Assembly (NCBI GenBank): GCA_951804985.1 | Contig: OX638131.1 | Coordinates: forward strand, 91,697,349-91,761,348 | Length of the DNA stretch: 64,000 nt | Source: Dryomyza anilis | Taxonomy: Eukaryota > Arthropoda > Insecta > Diptera > Dryomyzidae | Reading direction: 5' to 3' | Shown here: piece by piece, positions 11,950 to 23,239 of the stretch | Layout of the letters: each line of letters opens with the position of its first letter | How positions within the stretch are numbered: position 1 is the first letter of the stretch | Program-made: the position numbers and the translations under genes | Notes under the pieces: model-generated | The model's database searches: none | The model's input: the letters and a program-made list of their open reading frames with translations, nothing else | What the model was told of the DNA's origin: nothing

Positions 11950-12082
11950 TACAAATATTTTAAATAGTCCATTTGTCACTTAAAGAAAGTACAATTCCTA
12001 GACATGATTTTTGAAATTTAAATGCGGAGTTCACAAAAGTCTCCTTCCTATTTTCGGTACATATGCAAGGATTGAAAGCTAA

Positions 12083-12210
12083 ACGGATAACGGTTTCGAT
12101 TTCGGTTTCCTCGTTTCGGTTTCGGTTCCAGTTTTAAGTTTTTATACTGAAACGGTGGCTTCGGTATACCGGTATTCCAAGTTACGGTTTCGGTTTTGAT
12201 TTCGGTTTTT
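12083..12210. repeat. Degenerate TTTCGG hexamer repeat
   Basis: Repeated GGTTTCGG words (ACGGTTTCGATTTCGGTTTC and similar). Looser versions continue at 13040-13170, and the complementary theme (GGAACCGGAATCGGAACC) appears inside the hAT-like element at 35640-35850. This is simple sequence with no coding role seen. Confidence 0.65.
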
Positions 12211-14927
12211 GTATTAAAGTTATTTTTTGTCCATATTGTTCAATATCTTGAACAAAAAAAATATATTTTACTAACACAAGATCCAATAACATAAAAATTT
12301 CACAGTCTTTTTATATATTGTAAAGATACTTATATCAGCTACGCTGTATACATCAAGTGACAACAAACAGTCGTATGACACACTACATGTGTGTGTATTC
12401 TAGTACAGCCTTCAAGCTAACAACAAAAACCTTTTGCACAACAACACGCACGAATTTTGTTTGTTGTACAAAAAATGTCCCGCGATAAAATCGATTACAA
12501 ACTTTGATGCTGTGTTCCATTTTTTGTTGTTACGCTTTCAAAAGAAGCAGAAGATAAGATATTAGCGTGGCAACAGAAGCAATACATATAAGTTGATTTT
12601 TTATTAGAGTCTTTTTGTAGTTGTGTAAGATTTACCGCTAAACAAGTGATGGAAGAAAACAATAACAAAACACATGCATAGTCGGACGACGAACGACACT
12701 AGCGTACACTCAGAAAAAAAAGAAAACATTCTTAAAATATTGCTAGAGTAAATTGTATGTAATTGTGAGTAAATCATAAATAAATCTATTCCTGATTTAA
12801 GTACGTCACGTTGTTGGGAACGTTTTAACCCACATAAATTCTTGAATAAAAGTATAAGTTGTTGGCATTACAATTTTTTGTAGTGAAGAAAAAACAAATA
12901 GCTTTTTCTATTTAGTGCTTAGAGTTGCCTGTTATAATTCGATTTGCCGCTACACAAATGAATGAAGAATACATTTCATATAAATATCTGGGAAATATTT
13001 TGTCTCAAAAAATGTGAATGTTCTGTTTTTATACTTTTTAAAAGCCGTATTGAAACCGTTATAAAACCAAAACCATTATATATCAGTTTTGGATATCGGT
13101 TTATTTCTGATTTTCGTTCGAGGTTTCTGTTTTCAACATGAATCGGTTTTGAACGTATATCGGTTTCGTATATCCTTCTATATAAGCAAAATATTCTGTA
13201 TATGTATCTTTCCAATTCTACGATATCGAAAATCTCATCTATCAATCTCATATAGAATTTTTCTCCAATTTTTGAGCTAATATTGATCTCAATTTCGCAT
13301 CTCGTCATGAATTTCGTCTCGCGAGCATAACTATTTGTAATATTTGCAAACATTTTGTTAGATATCTGTTAGAAATATTTTATAAAAATTTAAGAAATCT
13401 TGTTTCGACTTGGTACAACATTTATACACTTCGACTAGTTTTCAAAAACTTGAAATGTTGAATTTTATAATTTATAATCCCCAGTAAACATAGTTCTAGG
13501 GCCATCAGGAACTGAATATTTAATATTTTCCTTGCTTAATTCAATTAATTAGAAGACTACGATTGGGTTATGTTGATGTCTCAACTAGTAGGGTAAATTT
13601 CTACTAAATATATGCTGTGTAAGAGAGTAAAATAACTAATTGTTTAAAAATAATTTAGTTAATATCATAATAATCCTAAAAATTTCCATAGTAAGGAATG
13701 ATATTCATTGTTTTCCGTTAAAAATGTAGTCTATATTAATAACTTCATTTTAATAATATTTAATAACTTAATATAATAATTTTAATAGTTATTGAATAAT
13801 AATAAAGATCTCGTGGTTTCTATCTATTTTGAAATAAAATTTATTTTCGGGAATATCAGTTTTATTTTTGTGTAATGAGGTCATGTGTTATAATAGGCTT
13901 TTGAATAATTTCATTTCAATTTGACTTTTGAATTTCCACTCAAAGCTTTTACAATTATGCTCTATTTTAGTAATTGTTGTTGTAATTTGTTGGTTGGCGC
14001 GGTTATGTTATCGATGTAATTATTTTCATTTCATATTGTCGTTGTCCTTTTTAATTTTCTATTTTAATTATAGTTGCTATGTGTTGGCACAATTGTTGTT
14101 ATAATTGTTGATGTTGTAGTTAGTTCTAGTTTTATTTTTGTACAAGTAATTTTTACATGAGTAGTTTCAATATGTTGTAGTTGTAACATAAGTAGATACG
14201 TATTGTAATTGCTCTTGTATTTCGTGGTGTCTGTTATATGCTTGGGCATCATTGAAAAGCAATTAATTACTCCGCTTGTTATCAAACAATCAAATACTTA
14301 CACGCACACACACAGAAACAAACATAATAACTTTAACAAGAGTACTAAACATAATTTTGTTATTTATATAAGTGCTCTTTACACACCCTTCAACAATCAA
14401 ACTATCCATCCATCATTCAAATAAACATCTTTATGGTGTAAGTGATTGGATTTCAAGTTGGTTTTGCTGTATTTGTTAGTATTACGTTGTATATATGGCA
14501 AATATAAATGATGAATTGTAGATAATTGTTGGTTTCAATTGTATGTTTTAGTATTTGATTGCAAGAAGCATGCACAAATATGAGGTGTGTCTGTTTAAAT
14601 TAATAACTTCTTTATGAAATCATATCTTAAAAGGTATAATGTTCATCATGGAATCACTTCTAATTAAATAAAATATTAAACATAACATAATGTATAGATA
14701 AAAATTCTTTTAAAAATTGGTTATAGCAAGTAGGTCGTAGCCAAATGTAAAAGGCGAATAACGAATTCAATATTATAAAACGATATCAACAAATCGACTT
14801 TTCATCGACTTTTCATCATCCTTTTTTCATAAAGAAAGTTTGTATTTGTGTCGCATTTGCATTATATGGCTCCTTCATATAAGAAAAACTTTTCTAAGAG
14901 TAGAATATTTACTTACATATTTGGCTA
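12211..14927. other. Long AT-rich stretch, no gene seen
   Basis: Open frames at 12976-13353 (minus, 125 codons), 14064-14285 and 14209-14424 have no domain and no codon-usage signal I can recognise. The first lies over the degenerate CGGTTT region. A CA-rich tract is at about 14300-14315. Confidence 0.45.
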
Positions 14928-17720
14928 TTACAACCAATGGTGGGTTTCAGCCGCAGCAATTATACCATGCCAGTCGCTTCTGTGTGGAGCGCTCTGGCGC
15001 CAGTTTTGCACTTGATAACTACACCGGAGATTCGGACGCCCTCTCCTACGTCGACCAGCACTATATATTTCCCTCGAACGCTTTAATAAAGCTCGCCCAT
15101 CGATGTTGGGAAGCGTCAATGCCTCAGCGACACAGAGGATGACTGGCATGATGAATGACTTAAAGTGTGTAATTTTTGTCCGTCGAGAGAGAACTCTGCT
15201 CCTCAATTGCCTATTGAGCTCAAAGTAGCACCGGTTGACAAGAATTATTCCTGGGCTAATCTCAGGACCGATGTTATCCTTGTTAATGCTGGTACCTTAT
15301 TTGATCTAAGTTGACGAAGTCCTTCACGATTTCGAAGATGTGGGTGTCTATAGTGACGTATTGTCCAAGACGCCGGGACTCTTTGTTGGATGACACTAGG
15401 TAATTCTTCTTGTCTTCGTTCACTGTAAGACTCAGTAAGTAAGACTGCGCGTAAGCTCTGCGCAATGATGTCGATATCATCAGCATACCCGAGCAGCCTA
15501 ACACTCTTGTTTAAGATAGATCCATTGTGATGGAGTCCGGCAGAAGTCTCACGATAGGGAATCACCTTGTCTGAAACCTGGTTCAGTATTAAACGCATCG
15601 GAGAAGTTGTTTCCAATTCTCTCTGTGCAAGGTCTGTCACTCAGAGTCATCCGACAAAGCCTTATAAGTTTCGCAGTTATACCGAACTCAGCCATGGTGG
15701 CGTATAGGCGACTCCTTATCTGACTGTCGAAGTCAGCTTTCATAGATCTGCCTATCTTTGTTTTTTTTTCCAGGAATTGGCGTAATCTGAAAATCTGGTC
15801 TATAGTGGACTTGCCAGATGTGAAGCCGCACTGATATGTTCCAATCAGTCTGTTGACGATGGAATTCAGTCTTTCACATAATACGCTCGATAGAACCTTA
15901 TATTAAGGTAGTATAGGCGACTCGTTTTCGGACTGTCGAAGGCAGCTTTGTAGTCAACCAGAAGGCGATGGGTTTCGATCTGCCTCTCTTGGTCTTTTCC
16001 AGGATTTGGCGTAATGTGAAAATGTGGTCTATTGTGGACTTGCCAGATGTGAAGCCGCACTGAGAAGTTCCAATCAGTCTGTTGACGATGGGATTCAGTC
16101 TTTCACATAATACGCTCGACAGAACCTTATATTAAGGTAGTATAGGCGACTCCTTTTCGGACTGTCGAAGGTAGCTTTGTAGTCGACGAGAAGGTCGACT
16201 GCCTCCCTTTGGTCTATTCCAGGATTTGACGTAATGTGAAAATCTGGTCTAAAGTGGACTTGCCAGATGTGAAGCCGCACTGAGAAGTTCCAATCAGTCT
16301 GTTGACGATGGGATTCAGTCTTTCACATAATACGCTCGACAGAACCTTATATTAAGGTAGTATAGGCGACTCCTTTTCGGACTGTCGAAGGTAGCTTTGT
16401 AGTCGACGAGAAGGTCGACTGCCTCCCTTTGGTCTATTCCAGGATTTGACGTAATGTGAAAATCTGGTCTAAAGTGGACTTGCCAGATCTGAAGCCGCAC
16501 TGATAGGTTCCAATCAGTCTGTTGACGATGGGATTCAATCTTTCACATAATACGCTCGACAGAACCTTATATTAACGTAGTATAGGCGACTCCTTTTCGG
16601 ACTGTCGAAGGTAGCTTTGTAGTCGACGAGAAGGTCGACTGCCTCTCTTTGGTCTTTTCCAGGATTTGACGTAATGTGAAAATCTGGTCTATAGTGGACT
16701 TGCCAGATCTGATGCCGCACTGATAAGTTCCAATTAGTCTGTTGACGATGGGATTCACTCTTTCACATAATACGATCGATAGAACCTTATATTAAGGTAG
16801 CATATGCGACTCCTTTTCGGACTGTCGAAGGCAGATTTATAGTCGACCAGAAGGTGGTGAGTGTCGATCTGCCTCTCTTGGTCTTTTCCAGGATTTGGCG
16901 TAATGTGCAAATCTGGTCTATGACGGACTTCCCAGTTCTGAAGCCGCACTGAGAAGTTCCAATCAGTCTGTTGACGATGAGCATCAGTTTTTCACATAAT
17001 ACGTTCGAGAGAACTTAACACGCGATAGTAAGGTAGTTGACGCATATTGTGGGATCGCCTTCTTAAAGATTGGGCAGAGTACACTGAGATTGCAGTCGCT
17101 GGGCATGCTTTCTTCTCACCATATTCTGCTGATGCATGCTCGTTGTGAGATCATCGCCTATGGTCTTAAACAACTAAACAAGCACGTACCTGCCGTTTTG
17201 TTGTTTTCCAGCCTGTTGATAGATGAGCAGACCTCATCACGTTCAAGTGGCGGAAAGTCAGCGCCGTCGTCAGACACCAGGGTTGTCGGACGGTGTTCTC
17301 TATCGGCGGAGTTATTGTCATCATCGCCGGCTAGCAGTTGAGAGAAGTGTTCCCTCCATACTATCAATGTACTCTGGACATTTGTCAATAGATTCCCGTG
17401 CTGACAGGAAAAGGGTCCGGACTTTAAACCTGCGTTCAGGCGTCTTATCTTCTGAAAGAATTTTCGAGCCTCGTTCTGCATATCAAACATAATTTTGGGA
17501 TGCATGGCCTCGTTCACCGTAAGACCTATTCGATGCAGTTGCTTCTCTAAACTGGAGAATGCTTCACTGACTGCTCATTTGCTCTGCCCAATGGAGTCGA
17601 TATCATTAGCATACCCGAGCAGCATGACGCTCTTGTTGAAGATAGATCCATTGTGATGGAGTTCGACAGCTCTTACAATATTCTCCATTATAATGTTAAA
17701 GAATTCACGGGATAGGGAAA
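14928..17720 (-). pseudogene. RTE-like non-LTR retrotransposon ORF2 remnant with internal amplification
   Basis: The family encodes an endonuclease/reverse transcriptase used for target-primed reverse transcription. Minus-strand blocks run from high to low coordinates. The linker before the RT is at 17517-17158 (RKFFQKIRR, WREHFSQLLAGDD). The RT fingers block is at 16984-15750 (LIGTSQCGFRTGKSVIDQIC, TLRQILEKT, VDYKAAFDS), repeated five to six times. The next block is at 15743-15549 (GITAKLIRLCRMTLSD, FRQGDSLS). The catalytic block is at 15640-15245 (LLGYADDIDIIAQS). The C-terminus is at 15206-14928 (RRRRGRPNLRCSYQVQNWRQ, DWHGIIAAAETH). Many frameshifts and stops make it dead. A second YADD-type block at 17720-17560 directly precedes the linker, so two copies have been joined or rearranged. 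The RTE assignment rests on the C-terminal and linker motifs and is only moderately firm. Confidence 0.8.
15838..16976 (-). repeat. Tandem array of a reverse-transcriptase segment, 220/229-bp units
   Basis: GTTCCAATCAGT or its variant occurs at 15838, 16067, 16287, 16507, 16727 and 16956, giving periods of 229, 220, 220, 220 and 229 bp. Each unit encodes on the minus strand the RT fingers segment (CGxRxGKSTIDQIF to DYKAAFDS). The two outer intervals keep 9 bp that the three inner ones lack. The inner units are almost identical, so amplification or homogenisation was recent. Neither period is a multiple of three, so the array cannot be read through as protein. Confidence 0.9.
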
Positions 17721-17804
17721 CCTCCGGTCTTTCTTATTCTCTTTTCTTGAGCCTCTTCCCCCCTCCTTTTTGTATCGCTTCATCACGGCTCGCGTAACTA
17801 CCGA

Positions 17805-17900
17805 CTGCAGGGTGGATCTATAGTATGTCGGCTCTGACCGACTATAACTTGCATAATTTTTACTAAATATCACAATATCATATCACGTATTGACCTAACC
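17805..17900. mobile_element. Helentron-associated element, 5' end fragment
   Basis: A TATAGTATGTCGG and CCGACTATAA hairpin at 17818-17848 matches the palindromic end of the elements at 8135 and 9427. Only a short stretch (about 60-100 bp) is recognisable. Confidence 0.5.
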
Positions 17901-19050
17901 TTCCTGACTGGGTTTCTTTTCAAACCTTGTAATTCTCCTTATTTAAAGACTGAATCGATTTAGATTCTACTTCATAAAACAAAGTCCCATCGATTTGAAT
18001 TTCCATATTAAACCATCCAATTCCAGTCTTTTCATTTCTAATCTTAACAAATTCTATTTTTCCGAATATACTTAATGCTGGTTCATCTAATTTATGTCCT
18101 TTGGTTTCGTATCGCTTCGATCTACTATATTTTATAATACTTCTACGTATTCTACTCCAACGAATCCTATACCATAAAATTCTACTCCATGGCCTCCTTC
18201 AACAAAACTCAAGAAGCTCTAGCATGAACTTAAGGACTTTATAAGAATTTTAACTTTTTGCAAAGTATTGTTTATTTTTTTTTTGTGCTCTCTTCAGCAC
18301 TGGTTACATTGATTTTAATTTTTTTACCCCTACTTTGACAGTGTTGCTGCAGCCTGTGTTGTAGTTGTTACTTGTTCGTGGTGTTGTTTTTGTATTTATA
18401 TTTTTGTTATATATTGTTGTTGGCGCATGATGTACTTAACTGATTATTATTAAAAGCTTAAGTGGCGGGAATCAAGTTAATTGAATTTGTTTTTGCACCC
18501 CTTTTTTTGTCGACGAGTAACGTGAAACATGGATTTTTCTTTGGCGTTTTTTTTTCTAGTTCAAGAGTTTTTCTTAATTTTTTTTTTTTTTGTTATTTTT
18601 ATTTTCTCGAGGCATCGTTAAGTGTTAATGTTGGCGATAAATAGTGCTGCCAACGCTGTGAGTGGACTATGAATTAAAAAAAAATAAATAAAAATAGAAA
18701 AAGAGTAACGTGGTAAGGAGGTGGATGGTCAGTAAATTGTTGTTTAATTTTAATTTCATTACGCTTTACAGCTCGTTTAACGCGGCATCGTTTTTTCGGC
18801 GAGTCACTTAATATTAAGTGAGCGACGTTTGAAGTAGTTCTTGAATTATATTACATTTTTTTTGTGTTCTATTTTTGGTTAAAAAGGCTATAACAACGAA
18901 AGGACGGAAGGACTTTGATGTTAGCATGTGCTGGAAGAAGAATATGTGGTGTTATTTCTTATTATACAAAGAATTATAAAATAGTTATCTGTAATAAGCG
19001 GACGACTGTTATCAAACCAATCTTCTTCAGACAATCCGTCCTAGCTAAAA
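17901..19050. other. No gene seen
   Basis: AT-rich DNA with T-runs (18277-18288, 18580-18592). The frames at 18462-18644 and 18915-19154 have no recognisable domain. Confidence 0.45.
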
Positions 19051-19054
19051 TAGT

Positions 19055-20165
19055 CTATGCTGCAGCGAACCTCAGGGTGATCGACTTGCATGTCAGCGTG
19101 ATAGTCAGGGTATCTGCAGAGAAACTTGGTTTTCCAGATGAATTCCAACGATAACTCGCGTTCGAACTCCTTCGTCGAAAGCAAAGAGTATTTTTCAGCG
19201 TCTAGTAGTCAGCGTCTAGTTGTAGCGTTGATAGCTCGTCTGGTTAGTGCGTTGGACTACGAGCGAAAAGTCGCTGGTGCGTTCGACTACGAGCCGAAAG
19301 GTCCGCGGTTCGATCCCTAAGCGTGATCGTCTGGGGTACAGCTGCAGTCTGTGATCCGCTCTACGAGATGAATTTCAGTGTGAACATCCTGCACTCCCAG
19401 GTAGAGCATAAGCAAATTTATATCACCAACGCCAAGAAGGAAGAAGGAGCCAACGTTATAGTCGTAGCTCGTAGTCGGGTCGCTCTTTCAATTGAACTTC
19501 AACGTGAACTGTCAGATAAGTTCCCTCGTCGAACGCAAAGGACAATTGCCCTCGTCTAGTCTCGAATGTTCCAGATTCTCCTTAAAGCAACGTACCTCAG
19601 AGTGATCGACTAGCCTAGCAGCGTGATCGTCTTTACTACAGTTGCAAAGCATGCAATCCTGTACTGTGATCCGCTCTACGAGAGGAATTTTGGTGTGAAC
19701 ATTCTGCATAGTCTGGGTAGTTCTGAAACAGTTGAATGACTGGCATACCAGCGCTATAGTCTGGGTAGCTCTTTCAATTGAACTTCAATGTGAACTGTCA
19801 GATAAGTTCCCTCGTCGAACGCAAAGGGCAATTGCCCTCGTCTAGTCTCGAATGTTCCAGATTCTCCTTAAAGCAGCGTACCTCAGCGTGATCGACTAGC
19901 CTAGCAGCGTTTTTACTACAGTTGCGAAGCATGCAACCCTGTACTGTGATACACTCTACGAGAGGAATTTTGGTGTTAACATTCTGCATAGTCTGGGTAT
20001 TCTGAAACAGTTGAATTTCAACGTGAACTGTGATCGAAGTTCCCACTCGCCTTGTCGAATACAATGAGAATTCTCCAGCGTCTAGTCTCGGATGTTCTAG
20101 ATTCTCTTTCAACTCAGCGTACCTCAGCGTGATCGACTGCATTACCAACGTGATCGTCTGAAGAT
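19055..20165. repeat. Low-copy tandem array, about 285-bp units
   Basis: TTCCCTCGTCGAACGCAAAG occurs at 19521 and 19806 (period 285). Related words occur near 19168 and 20040, the last unit being shorter. Units share CAGCGTCTAG/CTCGTCTAGTCTCG, TCTCCTTAAAGCA, CTCAGCGTGATCGACT and TGTGATCCGCTCTACGAGA. The array is GC-richer than its surroundings. The open frames in it (for example minus 19798-20175) repeat the same peptide words because of the repeat and have no known domain. A SINE tRNA head interrupts the first unit at 19222-19318. Confidence 0.8.
19222..19318 (+). mobile_element. SINE tRNA-like head with duplicated 30-nt arm
   Basis: It begins GTAGCGTTGATAGCTCGTCT and ends with the B-box-like GCGGTTCGATCCCT. 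Between them the segment GTGCGTTGGACTACGAGCGA is followed by a second version, GTGCGTTCGACTACGAGCCG, about 30 nt later, so the anticodon-arm region is doubled. The same doubling is present in the SINE at 30216. Only the head is here, inside the tandem array. Confidence 0.7.
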
Positions 20166-20264
20166 AATTCTTCAAAATTTTTATAGTTCCATAAAAAAAC
20201 GTTTATCTATTGACGTTTTTTATGGAATTATAAATTTTTGAAGAATTGTCTTCAGACGATCACG
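20149..20264. repeat. Long near-perfect hairpin
   Basis: Left arm 20149-20202 (starting CGTGATCGTCTGAAGATAAT) and right arm 20213-20264 are almost exact complements with a loop of about 10 nt. The outer 12 bp of the arm (CGTGATCGTCTG) is the motif of the tandem array that ends here, so the right arm is an inverted continuation of that array. DNA after the right arm (20264-20312) matches 49698-49750. Confidence 0.9.
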
Positions 20265-20312
20265 GATTGATTAATGAATGCAATTAATATCGGTTGCTAT
20301 ATTTACGTCGAT
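20263..20312 (+). repeat. Dispersed repeat B (hairpin-flanking), copy 1
   Basis: About 50 bp starting GGATTGATTAATGAATGCAA and passing through ATCGGTTGCTATATTTACGT, essentially identical to 49698-49750. In both places it lies just 3' of a hairpin, though the hairpins differ in sequence. Confidence 0.8.
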
Positions 20313-21028
20313 TATTTTTTTCCTGTGAATCTATGTCTCAAGAGATTTATTTTATTTCTAGAGTTCATACTTTTCCATATAAGTCTTTTCCTAAAAATAA
20401 ATGTCACGAGTTGACTTTCTACGGAAAAAAATACAACTATGCTACAGATATATTTGTCCCAAAAAGTATTGTCGGGCATCAACATTCCCTTGAGACAATC
20501 TATGTGGTATTATAAGGTATTTTAACCCACAGTTCACTCTTCTCCATATAATTGTTCTTCCAAAAAGTATTGTTCTTAGTCGAATTAGTCTTGAGACAAG
20601 TAAATTATGTCAATATTGTTTGTCTTTTTTGAAGTTCATGCTTCTCCGTAAACATTTCTCATAATAAAATTAGTTCCTAAAACATCATTTTTTCGAAGAC
20701 TACTTCTTCTCTTAAGAAATAATCCAAAATATAGACCATACTTATGGAATTACCTTCCTGAGATAATAACGTCTACCCCAATAGCGTTCTTGACAAGAAT
20801 TTTCCAAGAATTAATACTAGGATAAATAATTTGTGTAGGCAATTTTTCCAATTTGTTATCAGAAGTATTCTTTTCTCGAAATAATTATAACCCCTCGGAG
20901 AAAAATTTTTCTGTGACATTTCGTCTTAGAAAAATAAACGAATTACCTAAGAAGGGAATATGACTGGGGAAAAATTACGACGAAATACTAGTTTTTTTTC
21001 TAAATAAACAACATTAGAGACGTTAGTA
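20313..21028. other. No gene seen; scattered CTTGAGACAA-like words
   Basis: The sequence carries recurring words such as TTGAGACAA, AAAAAGTATTGT and CTTCTCC, reminiscent of the degenerate array at 24840-26330. The 73-codon frame at 20294-20515 has no domain. Confidence 0.45.
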
Positions 21029-21286
21029 TGCACAAAATAGAAATTTGTTGCGCCTAACCAACTTTTTGATTCTCTCGACTGTTAATTCGGTTCTAAGGAC
21101 TAAATTAAGAAAGCTGTAGATTGGATTACAACCAAGGCACAACATTTTGGAACAGAACAGGAGTATGTACGTGATAATATTTAAATAGCAATTGAAACAA
21201 CCATTTTTTGGAACATCTGTTCTACGCGAATAAATTTGGTTGTAGCAACAAACTTAAGTCTTTTGTCTTAAGTATTTTTCTGTCTG
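21029..21286 (+). mobile_element. CACACAG-family MITE, degenerate copy
   Basis: It starts GCACAAAATAGAAATTTGTT, keeps GCGCCTAACCAACTT and TTCGGTTCTAAGG, and ends with TATTTTTCTGTCTG. The middle is rearranged relative to the better copies. Confidence 0.6.
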
Positions 21287-21929
21287 TAAAGACACCAAAA
21301 CAATCTTAAAGCTAAAACAATTTGCAGTTTTTAACCACAAGTATTGTAAATTTGAACCACAAATCTGTCATTTAACATGGTTTATTTTGAAAAGAAAATG
21401 AAAAACTTTGCTGTAACTTTAGTAATAAAATTTGAAAAAAATAACGCACATCATAAAGTAGAAGATTTTCTGCCAGTAACATCAGGAACAACAGTAACAG
21501 CAGCACCATCAACCGACGCAGCACGAGTTGCAATTTTTAATTAAAATAAATCCCTAAAACAGCGTCCATTCAGTTGTGCAGCAACTTTTGCAGCTGCATT
21601 TATTCCCCAAATCCCATGTTCTTTTTTTTTTTGTTCTTGTTTTGGTTTTTGTTGCTAGAACCAACGCAATATGCACACCAAACACATCAAATACATTGCC
21701 CACGCCCTAACAAACCTCAACCTCAACACCCTCGCGTCATCAGTTTTAAGCCCTAACAATCAACCGCGGTATCTCTATCTCTCCCTTTCTACTATCTCGC
21801 AATTCGCACAAGCATTTCAATTCTATCATCACCTCGATGTTCTATGTGTCTCTCTGTGCAGTAACCTGGTTTACTTACAGTTGTGTAAAAACCCCCAACA
21901 AAAACCATAGCTACTTGTAACGAAAATGT
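21287..21929. other. No gene seen
   Basis: AT-rich at first, then a C-rich patch (21660-21900) that opens two plus-strand frames (21574-21756 and 21671-21910) without recognisable domains. Confidence 0.45.
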
Positions 21930-23230
21930 TTGCACATTTTTACAACCAATCTAGGACATTTTGGTGATAATATTTCAAGTGAGTTTATTTGTTATAAATA
22001 ACTTTTTCGTCTTTTCCAATCTCATGCCAACATTTGTCAAAGTTTTGTAATACATTTTACATCTATAAATTTGTTCAGTCAACCAACTAATTATCCATCC
22101 AACTTATTCGGTTCGCACAACAGCAAAAAGGGGTTTAGTTGGGACTACAGCCAATGTAGGATATTTTGGTGATAATATTTCAAGCGAGGTGGTTATTTGT
22201 TACAAATATCTTTTTCTCTTTTCCAATATCATGCCAATATTTTTCAGAGTTTTGTTATAAATTTTTCATTTATATATTTGTTGAGCCAACCAACTCATTG
22301 TCCAACCAACTCATTGTCCAACCAACTCATTGTCCAACCAACTTATTCGGTTCGCACAACTGCAAAAAGGGGTTTAGAGGGGTTTAAAGGGGTTTGGACT
22401 ACAGCCAATGTAGGATATTATGGTGATAATATTTCATGCGTGGTTATTTGTTACAACTATTATTTTCTCCTTTCCAATATCAGGCCAATATTTTTCAGAG
22501 TTTTGTTATAAATTTTACATTTATATATTTGTTGAGCCAACCAACTCATTGTCCAACCAACTTATTCGGTTATCACAACTGCAAAAAGGGGTTTAGTTTG
22601 GACTACAGATAATGTAGGACATTTTGGTGATAATATTTCAAGTGAGGTTATTTGTTACAAATAACTTTTTCGTATTTTCCAATCTCATGCCAACATTTGT
22701 CAAAGTTTTGTAATACATTTTACATCTATAAATTTGTTCAGCCAACCAACTAATTGTCCATCCTACTTATTCGGTTTGCACAACTGCAAAAAGGGGTTTA
22801 GTTTGAAATACAACCAATGTTGAACATGTTAGTAATATTATTTCATGTGACAACTGAATAACAGTTCCAGCAACCAATATATAGAAACTTCGTTTTTATC
22901 GAATGAGGTAATATGTTACAAATAACTTTATCATCTTTTCCAATTGCATGCCAACATTTTTGAGAGTTTTGTTATATATTTTACATTTATAAATTTGTTG
23001 AGCCATCCAACTCATTGTCCAACCAACTTATTCGGTTCTCACAACTGCTAAAAGGGTTTTAGTTTAGACCACAACCAATGTAGAATGTTTTGGTGATATT
23101 ATTTCATGTGACAACTGAATGACAGTTCCATCAAACAATGTATAGAAACTTTATTTTCATCGAATGAGGTTATTTCTTACAACTAACTTTTTCTTATTTC
23201 CAGCCTCATGCCAAAAATGTTTCGAGCTTA
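21930..23230 (+). repeat. Tandem array derived from the CACACAG MITE interior
   Basis: GGACATTTTGGTGATAATAT or a close variant occurs at about 21955, 22162, 22414, 22620, 22830 and 23088, giving roughly six units of 205-260 bp. Every unit carries CAACTTATTCGGTTCGCACA or a variant, GTTTGGACTACAGCCAATGT, and TCCAATCTCATGCCAACATT. These correspond to internal blocks of the MITE (CCAACTTATTCGGTTCTCTC, TACTGCAACCAATTTCGAAC, CTTCCAACCTCATGCCAAAA). A smaller ladder (CCAACCAACTCATTGTCC, three times at 22287-22340) is nested in one unit. The two overlapping frames near 22166-22511 are repeat artefacts. Confidence 0.8.
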
Positions 23231-23239
23231 GTAATAAAG

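Noticed and set aside
12083..13170. A second hAT-like element suggested by CGGTTT repeats
   Set aside because: The hexamer theme resembles the interior of the hAT-like element at 35435, but no TAGAGATGGGC ends or 8-bp duplication are visible.
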